DNA of 32,221 bases from Stenoxybacter acetivorans DSM 19021 (GTDB lineage Bacteria > Pseudomonadota > Gammaproteobacteria > Burkholderiales > Neisseriaceae): the NCBI RefSeq assembly GCF_000745895.1, contig NZ_JQKE01000028.1, positions 1 through 32,221 on the forward strand, read 5' to 3'. Of the stretch, positions 23,317 through 31,367 are shown piece after piece. The notes beneath the pieces are model-generated. The model was not told the origin of the DNA. It made no database searches and saw only the letters and a program-made list of their open reading frames with translations. Positions within the stretch are counted from its first letter, which is position 1. The number at the start of each line of letters is the position of its first letter. The position numbers were made by a program, and so were the translations under genes.

Positions 23317-23577
23317 TTATTCAGCCGGTTCGGATTGGGTTTTTTGCAATACCGCGTTAATCACATCGTTTACGGTGCGCACGCTGCGAAAATCGTCTGC
23401 CACGAGTTTGTAGCCGGTTTTGCGTTTGATGTAGTCAATTAAATCAATGGCATCAATGCTGTCAATTTCCAAGTCTTCATATAAATTGGTTTGCGGTGTG
23501 ATTTTTTCGGCATCAATTTCAAATAATTCTGTTAATGCGTCAGTCAATATCTGGGTGATTTCTTCCTGATTTAACAT
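23317..23577 (-). CDS. Acyl carrier protein 2 of the aryl polyene operon
   Basis: The 86-residue acidic protein is a phosphopantetheine carrier. The attachment motif is LEIDSIDAIDLIDYI, with Ser in DSI. I chose the ATG at 23577 because AGGAG lies 7 bases upstream; the longer frame to 23613 only overlaps the first ACP. It follows that ACP by 10 bases. Together they match the ACP pair of APE clusters (ApeE and ApeF), one probably for chain priming and one for extension. Its phosphopantetheine would come from AcpS (13341-13724) or from a transferase elsewhere. Confidence 0.9.
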   Translation of the reverse strand: MLNQEEITQILTDALTELFEIDAEKITPQTNLYEDLEIDSIDAIDLIDYIKRKTGYKLVADDFRSVRTVNDVINAVLQKTQSEPAE

Positions 23578-23587
23578 AACATACTCC

Positions 23588-23851
23588 TTATTTCTTGCTT
23601 TGCGCCGCAACAAACGCCGCTAAAGTTTTAACACTGTAAAAATGCGCACGCAATGCCGTGCTGTCATTTTCAAAAGTGAAACCAAAGGCTTTTTGCACTG
23701 CCAAGCCCAATTCCAAAGCGTCCACCGAATCCAAGCCCAAGCCCTCGCTGCCGAACAGCGGTGCGGCGGTGTCTATGTCTTCGATGCCGATGTCTTCCAG
23801 ACCCAAGCTGTCAATAATCAATTGTTTTATTTGCTCTTCCAAGGTATTCAT
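23588..23851 (-). CDS. Acyl carrier protein 1 of the aryl polyene operon
   Basis: The 87-residue protein has the carrier motif GLGLDSVDALELGLAVQKAFG, with the phosphopantetheinylated Ser in DSV. The upstream region TLEEQIKQLIIDSLGLEDIGIEDID is the usual acidic helix I. The start codon overlaps the stop of the acyltransferase gene (ATGA), with AAGGAAA upstream, implying translational coupling. It differs clearly from ACP 2, so the two are unlikely to be redundant copies. Confidence 0.9.
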   Translation of the reverse strand: MNTLEEQIKQLIIDSLGLEDIGIEDIDTAAPLFGSEGLGLDSVDALELGLAVQKAFGFTFENDSTALRAHFYSVKTLAAFVAAQSKK

Positions 23852-24639
23852 GCGGCAGTTTCCTTATTAAAATAGTCTTCCAAGTATTGATTCAAGCGGC
23901 GCGAGGCAATCGGCAGCGGCTTTTCAGCCAGCCAAGCTTGCGGGTCGATGTCTTCGCCCACCCGAAATTCATAGTGCATTTGAATGCGCGGTATGCGATA
24001 CCACGGCTGTCCTTTTTTTAAACTCGGCGGATTTTGCTTGATCACAATCGGTGTGATGATGCGTGCGCTGCGCAAGCCCAATGACACCGCGCCGCGATGA
24101 AAGCGCACCACGCCGTCCCAATTGGTGCGTGTGCCTTCAGGAAAAATCAAAAGACATTGCCCACCTTGCAAAATAGCATGAATCTGCGAGAGCAAGGCTT
24201 CCGATTCGTCATTCACCACAAAACCGCAGGCGCGGATTGGGCTGGTCATCACCAGATTGCGCAATAAATCACGTTTGACGACGCAATTTGTTTGCGGCAC
24301 AAAACTCAATAAAAACACCACGTCCAATAAAGACGGGTGGTTTGCCAGCAATAATTGACCCGGTCTGCCCAAGCGTTCTGCACCGTGCAATTCATAGCTT
24401 AAAATGCCCGACTTCACCAGATAAACAACAAACAACCGCCAAATGCCCGCCACCAAACGGCGTGCGCGCAGCTGGCGCGGGACATTACCGGCGGTGCTGA
24501 TTAAGGTGTAGGGCAGTAAAATCAGCTTGAACAATAAACCGGCAGCACCAAACAGCACAAAGGCGAATAAAGTGGCAAACAACCGCCGCCACCAATTCGC
24601 CCGTGTTCGCCAACTCATCGTGTCCATTGCCATAACCAT
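23848..24639 (-). CDS. 1-acylglycerol-3-phosphate acyltransferase-like protein, aryl polyene operon
   Basis: The 263-residue protein is a PlsC-type lysophospholipid acyltransferase. A membrane segment at about residues 18-40 (LFATLFAFVLFGAAGLLFKLILL) anchors it. The catalytic motif LLANHPSLLDVVFLL carries the H-x4-D dyad, and LLIFPEGTRTNWDGV is the second (glycerol-phosphate-binding) motif. It corresponds to the acyltransferase ApeD of described aryl polyene clusters. It overlaps the ketosynthase-like gene by 25 bases. The ATGs at 24639, 24633 and 24627 are all in frame; AGG at a suitable distance favours 24633 slightly. Confidence 0.87.
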   Translation of the reverse strand: MVMAMDTMSWRTRANWWRRLFATLFAFVLFGAAGLLFKLILLPYTLISTAGNVPRQLRARRLVAGIWRLFVVYLVKSGILSYELHGAERLGRPGQLLLANHPSLLDVVFLLSFVPQTNCVVKRDLLRNLVMTSPIRACGFVVNDESEALLSQIHAILQGGQCLLIFPEGTRTNWDGVVRFHRGAVSLGLRSARIITPIVIKQNPPSLKKGQPWYRIPRIQMHYEFRVGEDIDPQAWLAEKPLPIASRRLNQYLEDYFNKETAA

Positions 24640-25358
24640 TGCCTGTCGGCATAATTTTGCCGCAATACAGCGGGCTTGTTTTCTTCAGCCAAACACACAT
24701 GACGAATCCAATGCAGCGCACCCCAATAGTCGCCGGCTTTTTCCGCCGTTTCAGCGGCTGCCTGGAAACGCAATCGGCAGGCATCGCCCGCGGTTAATAC
24801 CGCTGCAAACGCATAAGCAAACGGCGCACGCTGTGCTTGCGGTAAATCGTATTCAGACGCAATGGGTTCATCAACCACCGCCAGCAATACCCGTTCAGCA
24901 CCTTCTTGCAATAAAATGCAGGCTTCTGTAAACGCCGCTTCAAAATGATCTTCCGCGCTCAAAGCCGTGTATTCGCTCATGTCTTGGTGTAGCATCGACC
25001 ATTGTGCGGGCAGCGCATTGTGTACCGATAAGCCAAACGAGGTTGGCGACACACCTTCCCCGCGCAGCAAGGACAGCCACAGCGCAAAACTGCGGTTGAT
25101 TTCACCGTCGTGCGAAGCATATACCAAGGGACAATGCTGATTGTCTGCCAGTAAAGGATGCGCCGCCGCAAACATTAACCGTGCCGCACCGCTTAACCGT
25201 CGCCGCTGAATCGGCGGCAAAAAATCCAAATTCGGCTTGGTTTCAGGCAGCCCGTTAATCCATTCAGGGTGCTGCGCCCAACGCTGCCAATCTTGGCGTT
25301 CACTGAAAAACGGACACACCGCACGCCAAGCGGTCAGGTTAAAAGATACTTCAATCAT
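24615..25358 (-). CDS. Beta-ketoacyl synthase-like chain-length partner, first gene of aryl polyene operon
   Basis: The 247-residue protein matches the short ketoacyl-synthase-like family (Ketoacyl-synt_2). It has LDFLPPIQRRRLSGAARLMF near residue 45, PLVYASHDGEINRSFALWLSLL, and SPTSFGLSVHNALPAQWSM, which holds the position of the ketosynthase active-site loop but without a nucleophilic Cys. It is known from APE work that such a protein (ApeC) forms a heterodimer with the active ketosynthase ApeO and acts as chain-length factor. ApeO is not encoded in this window. The gene is preceded by a 133-base AT-rich region that should hold the operon promoter, shared with the end of rsmD on the same strand. 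Confidence 0.85.
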   Translation of the reverse strand: MIEVSFNLTAWRAVCPFFSERQDWQRWAQHPEWINGLPETKPNLDFLPPIQRRRLSGAARLMFAAAHPLLADNQHCPLVYASHDGEINRSFALWLSLLRGEGVSPTSFGLSVHNALPAQWSMLHQDMSEYTALSAEDHFEAAFTEACILLQEGAERVLLAVVDEPIASEYDLPQAQRAPFAYAFAAVLTAGDACRLRFQAAAETAEKAGDYWGALHWIRHVCLAEENKPAVLRQNYADRQWLWQWTR

Positions 25359-25491
25359 CGGTTATTTGGTTGCGCGGGTAATGGTTGGTTTTGCTTTATC
25401 GAATAATAGTAACAACAATAACCATTTATGGTTTTGTTATTATTTCAAGCGATTAACAAAATATTACCATAAATGCGTTATTGAGACTTAC

Positions 25492-26046
25492 TCAGCGCGA
25501 AATATATTTCAGCAGCATAAAATGGCTCATGCCCGCTTTGCCTTGTTTTTCTGTTTGCCACTGTGCCGGTATTTCGGGCAGTTTGCCCGCTTCCAAATAA
25601 ACCAGTGCACCGTCATTCAAACAGGACGGCAGCCGCGAAAACAGCATTGCCCATTCTTGCCACGCAAACGGCGGATCTAAAAACACCACATCAAAACGCT
25701 GCGGCGCGTGTTGTAAAAACACCAAGCCATCGGCGGCAATGATTTCAACCGCAGGCAGTGCCAATAATTCGGCATTGCGCCGCAATTGCTGTGCCACTGT
25801 GCGCTGCTGCTCCACCAAATAAACGTGTTTGGCGCGGCGTGATGCCGATTCAAAGCCGAGCGCACCGCTGCCGGCAAATAAATCCAACACACATTTCCCG
25901 CTCAAATCCTGCCCCAGCCAGTTAAATACGCGTTCGCGGACACTGTCGGCAGTGGGGCGCAAGCCTGTTGCGTTTGGAAAAGCGATTTTACGCCCGCGGT
26001 GGCTGCCGCCGATGATGCGGATTTGGTTGCGGTGTTGTGTGTTCAT
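25492..26046 (-). CDS. rsmD: 16S rRNA (guanine(966)-N2)-methyltransferase RsmD
   Basis: RsmD methylates G966 of 16S rRNA. The 184-residue protein starts with the family signature IRIIGGSHRGRKIAFP and LRPTADSVRERVFNWLG. The SAM-binding motif I is CVLDLFAGSGALGFESASR. Motif IV is VVFLDPPF, which holds the target base. Full length for the family. It is on the same strand as the aryl polyene operon, 133 bases upstream, and divergent from the polyamine-binding protein gene. In many genomes rsmD sits with ftsY or coaD; neither is here. Confidence 0.95.
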   Translation of the reverse strand: MNTQHRNQIRIIGGSHRGRKIAFPNATGLRPTADSVRERVFNWLGQDLSGKCVLDLFAGSGALGFESASRRAKHVYLVEQQRTVAQQLRRNAELLALPAVEIIAADGLVFLQHAPQRFDVVFLDPPFAWQEWAMLFSRLPSCLNDGALVYLEAGKLPEIPAQWQTEKQGKAGMSHFMLLKYISR

Positions 26047-26188
26047 TTTAAAAATACAGATGATGGTTGTGCTGAATTTTAGCCGAATTTTCGGCTTGCC
26101 TGAAACGGCGTCTGCTCATAAAATACACAACCTCACAGCTGTTTGATTTTCAATTGATTTATCGGAAATAAAATGGCTGTACCGCAGC

Positions 26189-26226
26189 GGCTGCCTGAAA
26201 CCCCAATCATGGTTTTTCAGGCAGCC
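26189..26226. repeat. Inverted DUS pair between rsmD and the polyamine-binding protein gene
   Basis: GGCTGCCTGAAA (26189-26200) and TTTCAGGCAGCC (26215-26226) form a perfect 12-bp inverted repeat. It lies 30-70 bases upstream of the lipoprotein gene, in a divergent promoter region, so it is not at a gene end. Confidence 0.75.
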
Positions 26227-26267
26227 GTGTTATACGTTTTTCACCCAACAAAGGAATGATACCGTTC

Positions 26268-27431
26268 ATGAATCAAGTTACTAAATTGTTTATCGCGTTA
26301 ATGGGCTTCACCTTAGCCGCTTGCGGCGGCAATACTGCCGACAGCCAAACAACACCCGCCGCGTCTGCCGTTACTGCTTCGGATACCGCTGCCAATACCG
26401 ATGGTTTGCCGCAAACCGAAGAGCTGAATATCTATAATTGGTCGAATTATGTGGACGAAAGCACGGTTACTGATTTTGCCAAAGCCAATCAGATTAAGGT
26501 TAATTACGATCTCTACGAAAACAATGAAACGTTAGAAGCGAAGGTGCTTACCGGCAAATCCGGTTATGATTTGGTTGTGCCGGGCATTGCCTTTTTGCCG
26601 CGCCAAATTAACGCGGGTGCGTATCAAAAAGTACACAAAGACTTGATTCCGAATTATCAAAACATTGATCCTGCGTTGCTGAAAATGATGGAAACCGCTG
26701 ATCCGGGCAATGAATATGCCGTGCCGTATTTCAGCGGTGTAAACACTTTGGCGATTACCGATAAAGGCAAAGAATTATTGGGCGGCGTGCTGCCTGAAAA
26801 CGGCTGGGATTTGCTGTTTAAACCCGAATACACCCAGAAGCTGAAATCCTGCGGCATTGCGCTGTGGGATACGCCCAGCGAAATGTTTCCGATTATATTG
26901 AATTATTTGGGCAAAGACCCCAAAGGTGCTTCGCCTGATGACATCAAAGCGGCGGCAGCGGTATTGGAAGGTATTCGCCCTGATGTGAAACGCTTCAGCC
27001 CGTCGGTTATTGATGAATTGGCGCGCGGCGATGTGTGTTTGGCAGCGGGCAACGGCGGCGACTTGAATATGGCAAAAGCCCGTTCGGAAGAAGTGAAAAA
27101 TGAGGTTGGTATTGAAGTATTAACACCGAAAGGCATGGGCTTTTGGATTGAATCTTGGCTGATTCCGGCAGACGCGAAAAATGTGTTAAACGCCCATAAA
27201 TACATCAACAATACACTCAACCCTGAAGTGGCGGCAAAAAACGGCAATGAAGTAACATTTGCACCTGCCAGTTTGCCCGCCCGTAAATTGATGAACCCGG
27301 AATTGGTTGCCACCCGTTCCATCTTCCCGTCGGTTGAAGACATGAGCAATGGTTTTGTGATGCCGCAAATGAGCGATGATGCGAAAAAACTCACCGTGCG
27401 GCTGTGGCAGCAAATTAAAGTGGGCAAATAA
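26268..27431 (+). CDS. Polyamine ABC transporter periplasmic-binding lipoprotein (PotD/PotF type)
   Basis: The protein binds putrescine or spermidine for an ABC importer. From the ATG at 26268 it is 387 residues and begins MNQVTKLFIALMGFTLAACGG, a lipoprotein signal peptide with lipobox LAAC. An upstream in-frame ATG at 26256 is only one base from the AAGGA and is less likely. Family features are LNIYNWSNYVDESTVTDFAK, YDLYENNETLEAKVLTGKSGYDLVVPG, NEYAVPYFSGVNTLAI and GWDLLFKPEYTQKLKSCGIA. The mature form starts with a Ser/Thr/Ala-rich linker. The permease and ATPase genes are not adjacent. It links in function with speB (4764-5732), which makes putrescine. Confidence 0.9.
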   Translation: MNQVTKLFIALMGFTLAACGGNTADSQTTPAASAVTASDTAANTDGLPQTEELNIYNWSNYVDESTVTDFAKANQIKVNYDLYENNETLEAKVLTGKSGYDLVVPGIAFLPRQINAGAYQKVHKDLIPNYQNIDPALLKMMETADPGNEYAVPYFSGVNTLAITDKGKELLGGVLPENGWDLLFKPEYTQKLKSCGIALWDTPSEMFPIILNYLGKDPKGASPDDIKAAAAVLEGIRPDVKRFSPSVIDELARGDVCLAAGNGGDLNMAKARSEEVKNEVGIEVLTPKGMGFWIESWLIPADAKNVLNAHKYINNTLNPEVAAKNGNEVTFAPASLPARKLMNPELVATRSIFPSVEDMSNGFVMPQMSDDAKKLTVRLWQQIKVGK

Positions 27432-27461
27432 AGCAAACACCCAATATTTCCTTTTTTATCA

Positions 27462-27497
27462 AAAACAGCTTGTATTCGCAGTACAGGCTGTTTTTTT
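27462..27497 (+). terminator. Intrinsic terminator of the polyamine-binding protein gene
   Basis: AAAACAGCTTGTA (27462-27474) and TACAGGCTGTTTT (27482-27494) form a 13-bp stem with one G-T pair, followed by further T residues. It is about 30 bases after the stop. Confidence 0.88.
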
Positions 27498-27710
27498 ATT
27501 GGGCTAGTGATAAATAGGTAAATAGTAACGTTATTTATTATGATTGATTTTATTTACAGTGCGAAATCATTCCACAGAATAGAATGCAATACTTTTGAAA
27601 CAAAGCAGAATTATATTGGATGAGGGTTTGCCGGAATTGTATTCAAGTCTATCCGTAAAAACCAATAAGCTATTTATTTTAAAAAATTTGAAAAATTTAA
27701 AGGTTCAATA

Positions 27711-28121
27711 ATGAGCAATATTGATGAAGTTTGTAAGCAAATTTATAACGAAGTTCCTCATGCGATTGGTGTGGCGGTGGTGGATACCGATTCGGCAATG
27801 ATTCTGGGTGTGTATCATGAAGTGCCGCATTTTGATCAGGAATATTTAGATGCGGTGGCGGGTGCTGCAGTGAATATGGTGCGTGGCCGGAATACTTACG
27901 CCGTTGAAGACATGATTGCCGAGCGGCGAGGAAAAACAGTACAGCGCAATTCGGTGACAGAAATGCAGATGAACATCGGCAGCACTTTCCATTTTATGGC
28001 GGCTGTTCCGGGCAAGCCTTACGCATATGCGTTTTTGATTACCGAACAAAAAGCCAATTTGGGTTTGGGTTGGCGAGCGATTCGTAACGCTTTGCCGGCA
28101 ATCGCCGGGTGCTGTCTCTAA
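27711..28121 (+). CDS. Uncharacterised small protein with a roadblock/LC7-like pattern
   Basis: The 136-residue soluble protein begins SNIDEVCKQIYNEVPHAIGVAVVDTDSAMILGVYHEVPHF. It continues with a helix (YLDAVAGAAVNMVRGRN), a polar middle (NSVTEMQMNIGSTFHFMAAVPGKPYAYAFLI) and a C-terminal helix (GLGWRAIRNALPAI). A helix, two strands, a long helix, three strands and a helix is the roadblock/LC7 (profilin-like) order, found in regulators of small GTPases and motility. This assignment is by secondary-structure pattern only. A stand-alone unit: 213 bases without features precede it and a strong terminator follows at 28152-28183. Confidence 0.75.
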   Translation: MSNIDEVCKQIYNEVPHAIGVAVVDTDSAMILGVYHEVPHFDQEYLDAVAGAAVNMVRGRNTYAVEDMIAERRGKTVQRNSVTEMQMNIGSTFHFMAAVPGKPYAYAFLITEQKANLGLGWRAIRNALPAIAGCCL

Positions 28122-28151
28122 AACCATCAGTTATTTGTGCATCAATTAAAA

Positions 28152-28183
28152 AAAACGGTATTTCATAGGAAATACCGTTTTTT
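28152..28183 (+). terminator. Intrinsic terminator of the roadblock-like gene
   Basis: AAAACGGTATTTC (28152-28164) and GAAATACCGTTTT (28169-28181) form a perfect 13-bp inverted repeat with a 4-base loop, ending in six T residues. Confidence 0.9.
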
Positions 28184-28372
28184 GTTGATAATACAGCCGA
28201 AATATCGGATATTGTCTGCTGTTGCCAGGTGTTTCGGCTGCATAATTGCACTGCACCGTGAACGGTGTGTGATTGCTTCAACAGTAAAGGTATATTTTAT
28301 ATCGGTGTTGGTGTTGTTCTGTTATATTCTTCATCTGAAATAATATTATTAACTGCTATGGAATCATTTGTT

Positions 28373-29413
28373 ATGAACCGCAAATCACTTTTTGCCGCTG
28401 TTATCGTGTTTCTGAGTCTTGGCGGCAGGGTATCTGCCGCACCGAATGAAATTCAAATACGCAATGAAACCCAAGGTACGGTAATCGCTGCCGCTCCTGA
28501 ATCATTGCTTGCCCGCGCTGATGTGCAGCGGTTTATTGATGCGCAAACCAAAAAGGGTCTGGCACGCGGTGAATTGGAAACCTTGTTTGCCAATGCGGTA
28601 AATAAGCCCGGCATTATCGCTGCGATGGATCGCCCGAGCACCTCTTCGCCTTGGTATCGTTTTCGTGCCAATCATGTCAGCGGAAAAAGAATTAAAGACG
28701 GTCAGTGGTTTCAGCAAGAATATGCTTCGGTGCTGGCTGCGGTATCGCGCCAATACGGTGTACCCGAAACGTTGATTTTGGCAATTCTGGGTATTGAAAC
28801 CCATTACGGCACAGTTACCGGCTCATTTCGCGTTGCTGATGCACTCACAACGCTGGGATTTAACTATCCGCGCCGTGCCGAATTTTTTCAGCAGGAATTG
28901 GCGGAATTTCTGCAATTGGTTGGTGAAGAGAAGCGCAGCCCGTTTGATTTTCAAGGCAGTTATGCCGGCGCGATGGGTATGCCGCAGTTTATGCCCTCAA
29001 GTTACCGCAAATGGGCGGTGGATTGGGACAAAGACGGCAAGCGTGATATTTGGAATAATGTCGGCGATACCGCTGCCTCGATTGCCAATTACATGAAACA
29101 GCACGGCTGGCAAACAGGCAAGCCCATGGCGGTGCGCGTGGGCATGAACATCACGCCGCAGCTGCAAACGCTTATTGATGACAAAACCGAGCTGAAATAC
29201 ACCGCCGGACAATGGCGGCGCATGGGTGTGTTTGTTCCGATGCAAATTGCCGATGCTGATTTGGGTGTGCTGTATCAATTGGAAGTAACACCGGGTGAAT
29301 ATGAGTATTGGCTGGGCTTGAATAATTTTTACACGGTTTGGCAGTATAATCACAGCCGCTATTACGTTCACGCCGTGCGTGATATTGCCAATGCTTTGGG
29401 CGGTGAATTGTAA
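28373..29413 (+). CDS. mltB: Membrane-bound lytic murein transglycosylase B
   Basis: MltB cleaves the MurNAc-GlcNAc bond of peptidoglycan to form 1,6-anhydroMurNAc. The protein has the catalytic Glu in LAILGIETHYGTVTG and the family segments VADALTTLGFNYPRRAEFF, GSYAGAMGMPQFMPSSYRKWAVD and VGDTAASIANYMKQHGW. I chose ATG 28373: it gives a signal peptide MNRKSLFAAVIVFLSLGGRVSA with GGAA at a proper distance. The alternative ATG at 28358 adds five residues. No lipobox Cys is visible, so this version appears to be periplasmic rather than a lipoprotein. An inverted DUS pair follows the stop. Confidence 0.93.
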   Translation: MNRKSLFAAVIVFLSLGGRVSAAPNEIQIRNETQGTVIAAAPESLLARADVQRFIDAQTKKGLARGELETLFANAVNKPGIIAAMDRPSTSSPWYRFRANHVSGKRIKDGQWFQQEYASVLAAVSRQYGVPETLILAILGIETHYGTVTGSFRVADALTTLGFNYPRRAEFFQQELAEFLQLVGEEKRSPFDFQGSYAGAMGMPQFMPSSYRKWAVDWDKDGKRDIWNNVGDTAASIANYMKQHGWQTGKPMAVRVGMNITPQLQTLIDDKTELKYTAGQWRRMGVFVPMQIADADLGVLYQLEVTPGEYEYWLGLNNFYTVWQYNHSRYYVHAVRDIANALGGEL

Positions 29414-29419
29414 TTATTT

Positions 29420-29472
29420 TTCAGGTAGCCTGAATGAATGCGTTAATTAAATACATTTACAGGCTGCCTGAA
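29420..29472. repeat. Inverted DUS pair between mltB and dnaX
   Basis: TTCAGGTAGCCTG (29420-29432) and CAGGCTGCCTGAA (29460-29472) pair with one G-T wobble and a 27-base loop. The left copy carries the variant AGGCTACCTGAA, as in the pair at 3858-3892. Confidence 0.7.
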
Positions 29473-29495
29473 TTCTGTTTTTGGGTAACAACAAT

Positions 29496-31367
29496 ATGGC
29501 ATACCAAGTATTAGCCCGCAAATGGCGGCCGAAAAAATTTGCTGATTTGGTCGGGCAAGAGCATGTGGTCAAAGCATTGGTGAACGCTTTGGAAAAAGGG
29601 CGGCTTCACCATGCTTATTTGCTCACGGGTACGCGCGGGGTGGGCAAAACCACGATTGCACGGATTTTGGCAAAAAGCCTGAATTGCCCTGATGCGGCTG
29701 CGGGTGAACCTTGCGGCGTGTGCAGCAGCTGTACCCAAATCGACAGCGGCCGCTATGTGGATTTGCTGGAAATTGACGCCGCGTCCAACACAGGCATCGA
29801 TAATATCCGCGAGGTTTTGGAAAACGCCCAATATGCGCCCACACAAGGGAAATACAAAGTCTATATTATTGACGAAGTGCATATGCTTTCTAAAAGCGCA
29901 TTCAATGCCATGCTCAAAACGCTGGAAGAGCCGCCCGAGCACGTCAAATTCATTCTTGCCACCACCGATCCGCACAAAGTACCGGTAACCGTATTGAGCC
30001 GCTGTTTGCAATTTGTGCTGCGTAACCTTAATGCTTTGCAAGTGCGCGATCATTTGGCGCATGTGTTGAAAACCGAAGAAATCGGCTATCAAGATACCGC
30101 GCTGAATTTATTGGGGCGCGCCGCCGCCGGCTCTATGCGCGATGCCTTGAGTTTGCTGGACCAAGCCATTGCCATGGGTTCAGGCAATGTAACGGAAGCC
30201 GATGTCCGCAATATGATTGGTGCGGTGGATCACAGCTATTTATACGATTTGCTGCGTGCATTGGCATCACAAAACGGGCAAGCCCTGATGGATAAAGCCG
30301 CTGAAATGGCAAGCCGCGCCGTGGGTTTTGACAATGCCTTGGGTGAGTTGGCGTTATTGTTGCAGCAATTGAGTTTGCTGCAAGTGGTGCCGAGTGCCAT
30401 TCCTGCCGATGATCCCGATTATGCCGCTTTGCAGCAGTTGGCGCAGCAATTCAGCAGTGAACAATTGCAGTTGTATTATCAATGTGCCATTCGCGGCAAA
30501 CAAGACCTCACCGCCGCGCCCGATGAATACGCAGGGTTTGTGATGACTTTGTTGCGTATGCTGGCATTTGCGCCGATGGCGGCAGCGGCACAGCCTGTTG
30601 ATGGGCAAATTATCGGCAGCGCACTGCACAATCCGGAAACAACACCTGCCCCAAAGCCTGAAACGGCGGCGGCAAATGTCAGCAAGCCTGTGCCGCCGAT
30701 TGAAGCCACACCGATTGCCGCTGTTTCATTGCCGAATAATGATGCGGATTTGGGTGAAACCGTATCGACCATTGCCGCTACCATTACCGCCGCCGATACC
30801 GATTTACTGCCGCAAGCAAATGCGCCAGAAGCCGAATTGAAATCGGCATCACCGTTGCAGAATGAAACACAAACAGATAACGCAGCGGCAGATGAAGACA
30901 GGCTACCTGAAAGATCAAATAAATTTGCCGACGAGCAGCCGCCCAAAGTTAGCCAACCCTTGCCTGAATTGACCGCTGATAACTGGTCGGACATTCTGAA
31001 AATAATTGCACCGAAATTGGGTGCAGCGCAGATGTTTAGTCAGCATTCAGCGATAACGGCGTTTCAATCTGAAAATGGCGAATTAACGCTGGCATTGGCG
31101 GCTCAGGGCAACGCCACATTCAATAAACAAAATTTAAACCGATTAAGCACGGTTTTATCTGAGGCATACGGGCGTGAAATACGTGTGCAAATCCAAAAAC
31201 GGGAAGACAATCACCCGGAAACACCGCAAATGCAGCAGCAGCGGTTAGACCAAGAAGCCCGACAGCAAGCTTTGCAATTATTGCAATCAGATCCAACCGC
31301 GAGTGCATTGGAAAAAGCCTTTTCAGGCAGCTGGATTCCCGAAAGTCTGGTTTTAAAACAACCATGA
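29496..31367 (+). CDS. dnaX: DNA polymerase III subunits gamma/tau
   Basis: DnaX is the motor of the clamp loader. From the ATG at 29496 (MAYQVLARKWRPKKF) the protein is 623 residues; an upstream TTG in frame is unlikely. The AAA+ P-loop GTRGVGKT is at 45-52. Four zinc-binding Cys (64, 73, 76, 79) follow, then IIDEVHMLS (Walker B region), TTDPHKVPVTVLSRC with the arginine finger, and the domain III helices. An Ala/Pro/Thr-rich linker (about 380-490) precedes the tau C-terminal domain (ELTADNWSDILKI onwards) that contacts the polymerase alpha subunit. I saw no A AAA AAG-type slippery site. Its stop overlaps the start of the Nudix gene (ATGA). The usual neighbours ybaB and recR are absent. Confidence 0.96.
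   Translation: MAYQVLARKWRPKKFADLVGQEHVVKALVNALEKGRLHHAYLLTGTRGVGKTTIARILAKSLNCPDAAAGEPCGVCSSCTQIDSGRYVDLLEIDAASNTGIDNIREVLENAQYAPTQGKYKVYIIDEVHMLSKSAFNAMLKTLEEPPEHVKFILATTDPHKVPVTVLSRCLQFVLRNLNALQVRDHLAHVLKTEEIGYQDTALNLLGRAAAGSMRDALSLLDQAIAMGSGNVTEADVRNMIGAVDHSYLYDLLRALASQNGQALMDKAAEMASRAVGFDNALGELALLLQQLSLLQVVPSAIPADDPDYAALQQLAQQFSSEQLQLYYQCAIRGKQDLTAAPDEYAGFVMTLLRMLAFAPMAAAAQPVDGQIIGSALHNPETTPAPKPETAAANVSKPVPPIEATPIAAVSLPNNDADLGETVSTIAATITAADTDLLPQANAPEAELKSASPLQNETQTDNAAADEDRLPERSNKFADEQPPKVSQPLPELTADNWSDILKIIAPKLGAAQMFSQHSAITAFQSENGELTLALAAQGNATFNKQNLNRLSTVLSEAYGREIRVQIQKREDNHPETPQMQQQRLDQEARQQALQLLQSDPTASALEKAFSGSWIPESLVLKQP

Noticed and set aside
29511-30092. A 193-codon minus-strand frame within dnaX
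   Set aside because: Antisense shadow of conserved dnaX coding sequence; no motif or ribosome binding site supports it.
29496-31367. Programmed frameshift in dnaX producing a short gamma subunit
   Set aside because: No slippery A-rich heptamer with a following hairpin was found by eye near the end of domain III.
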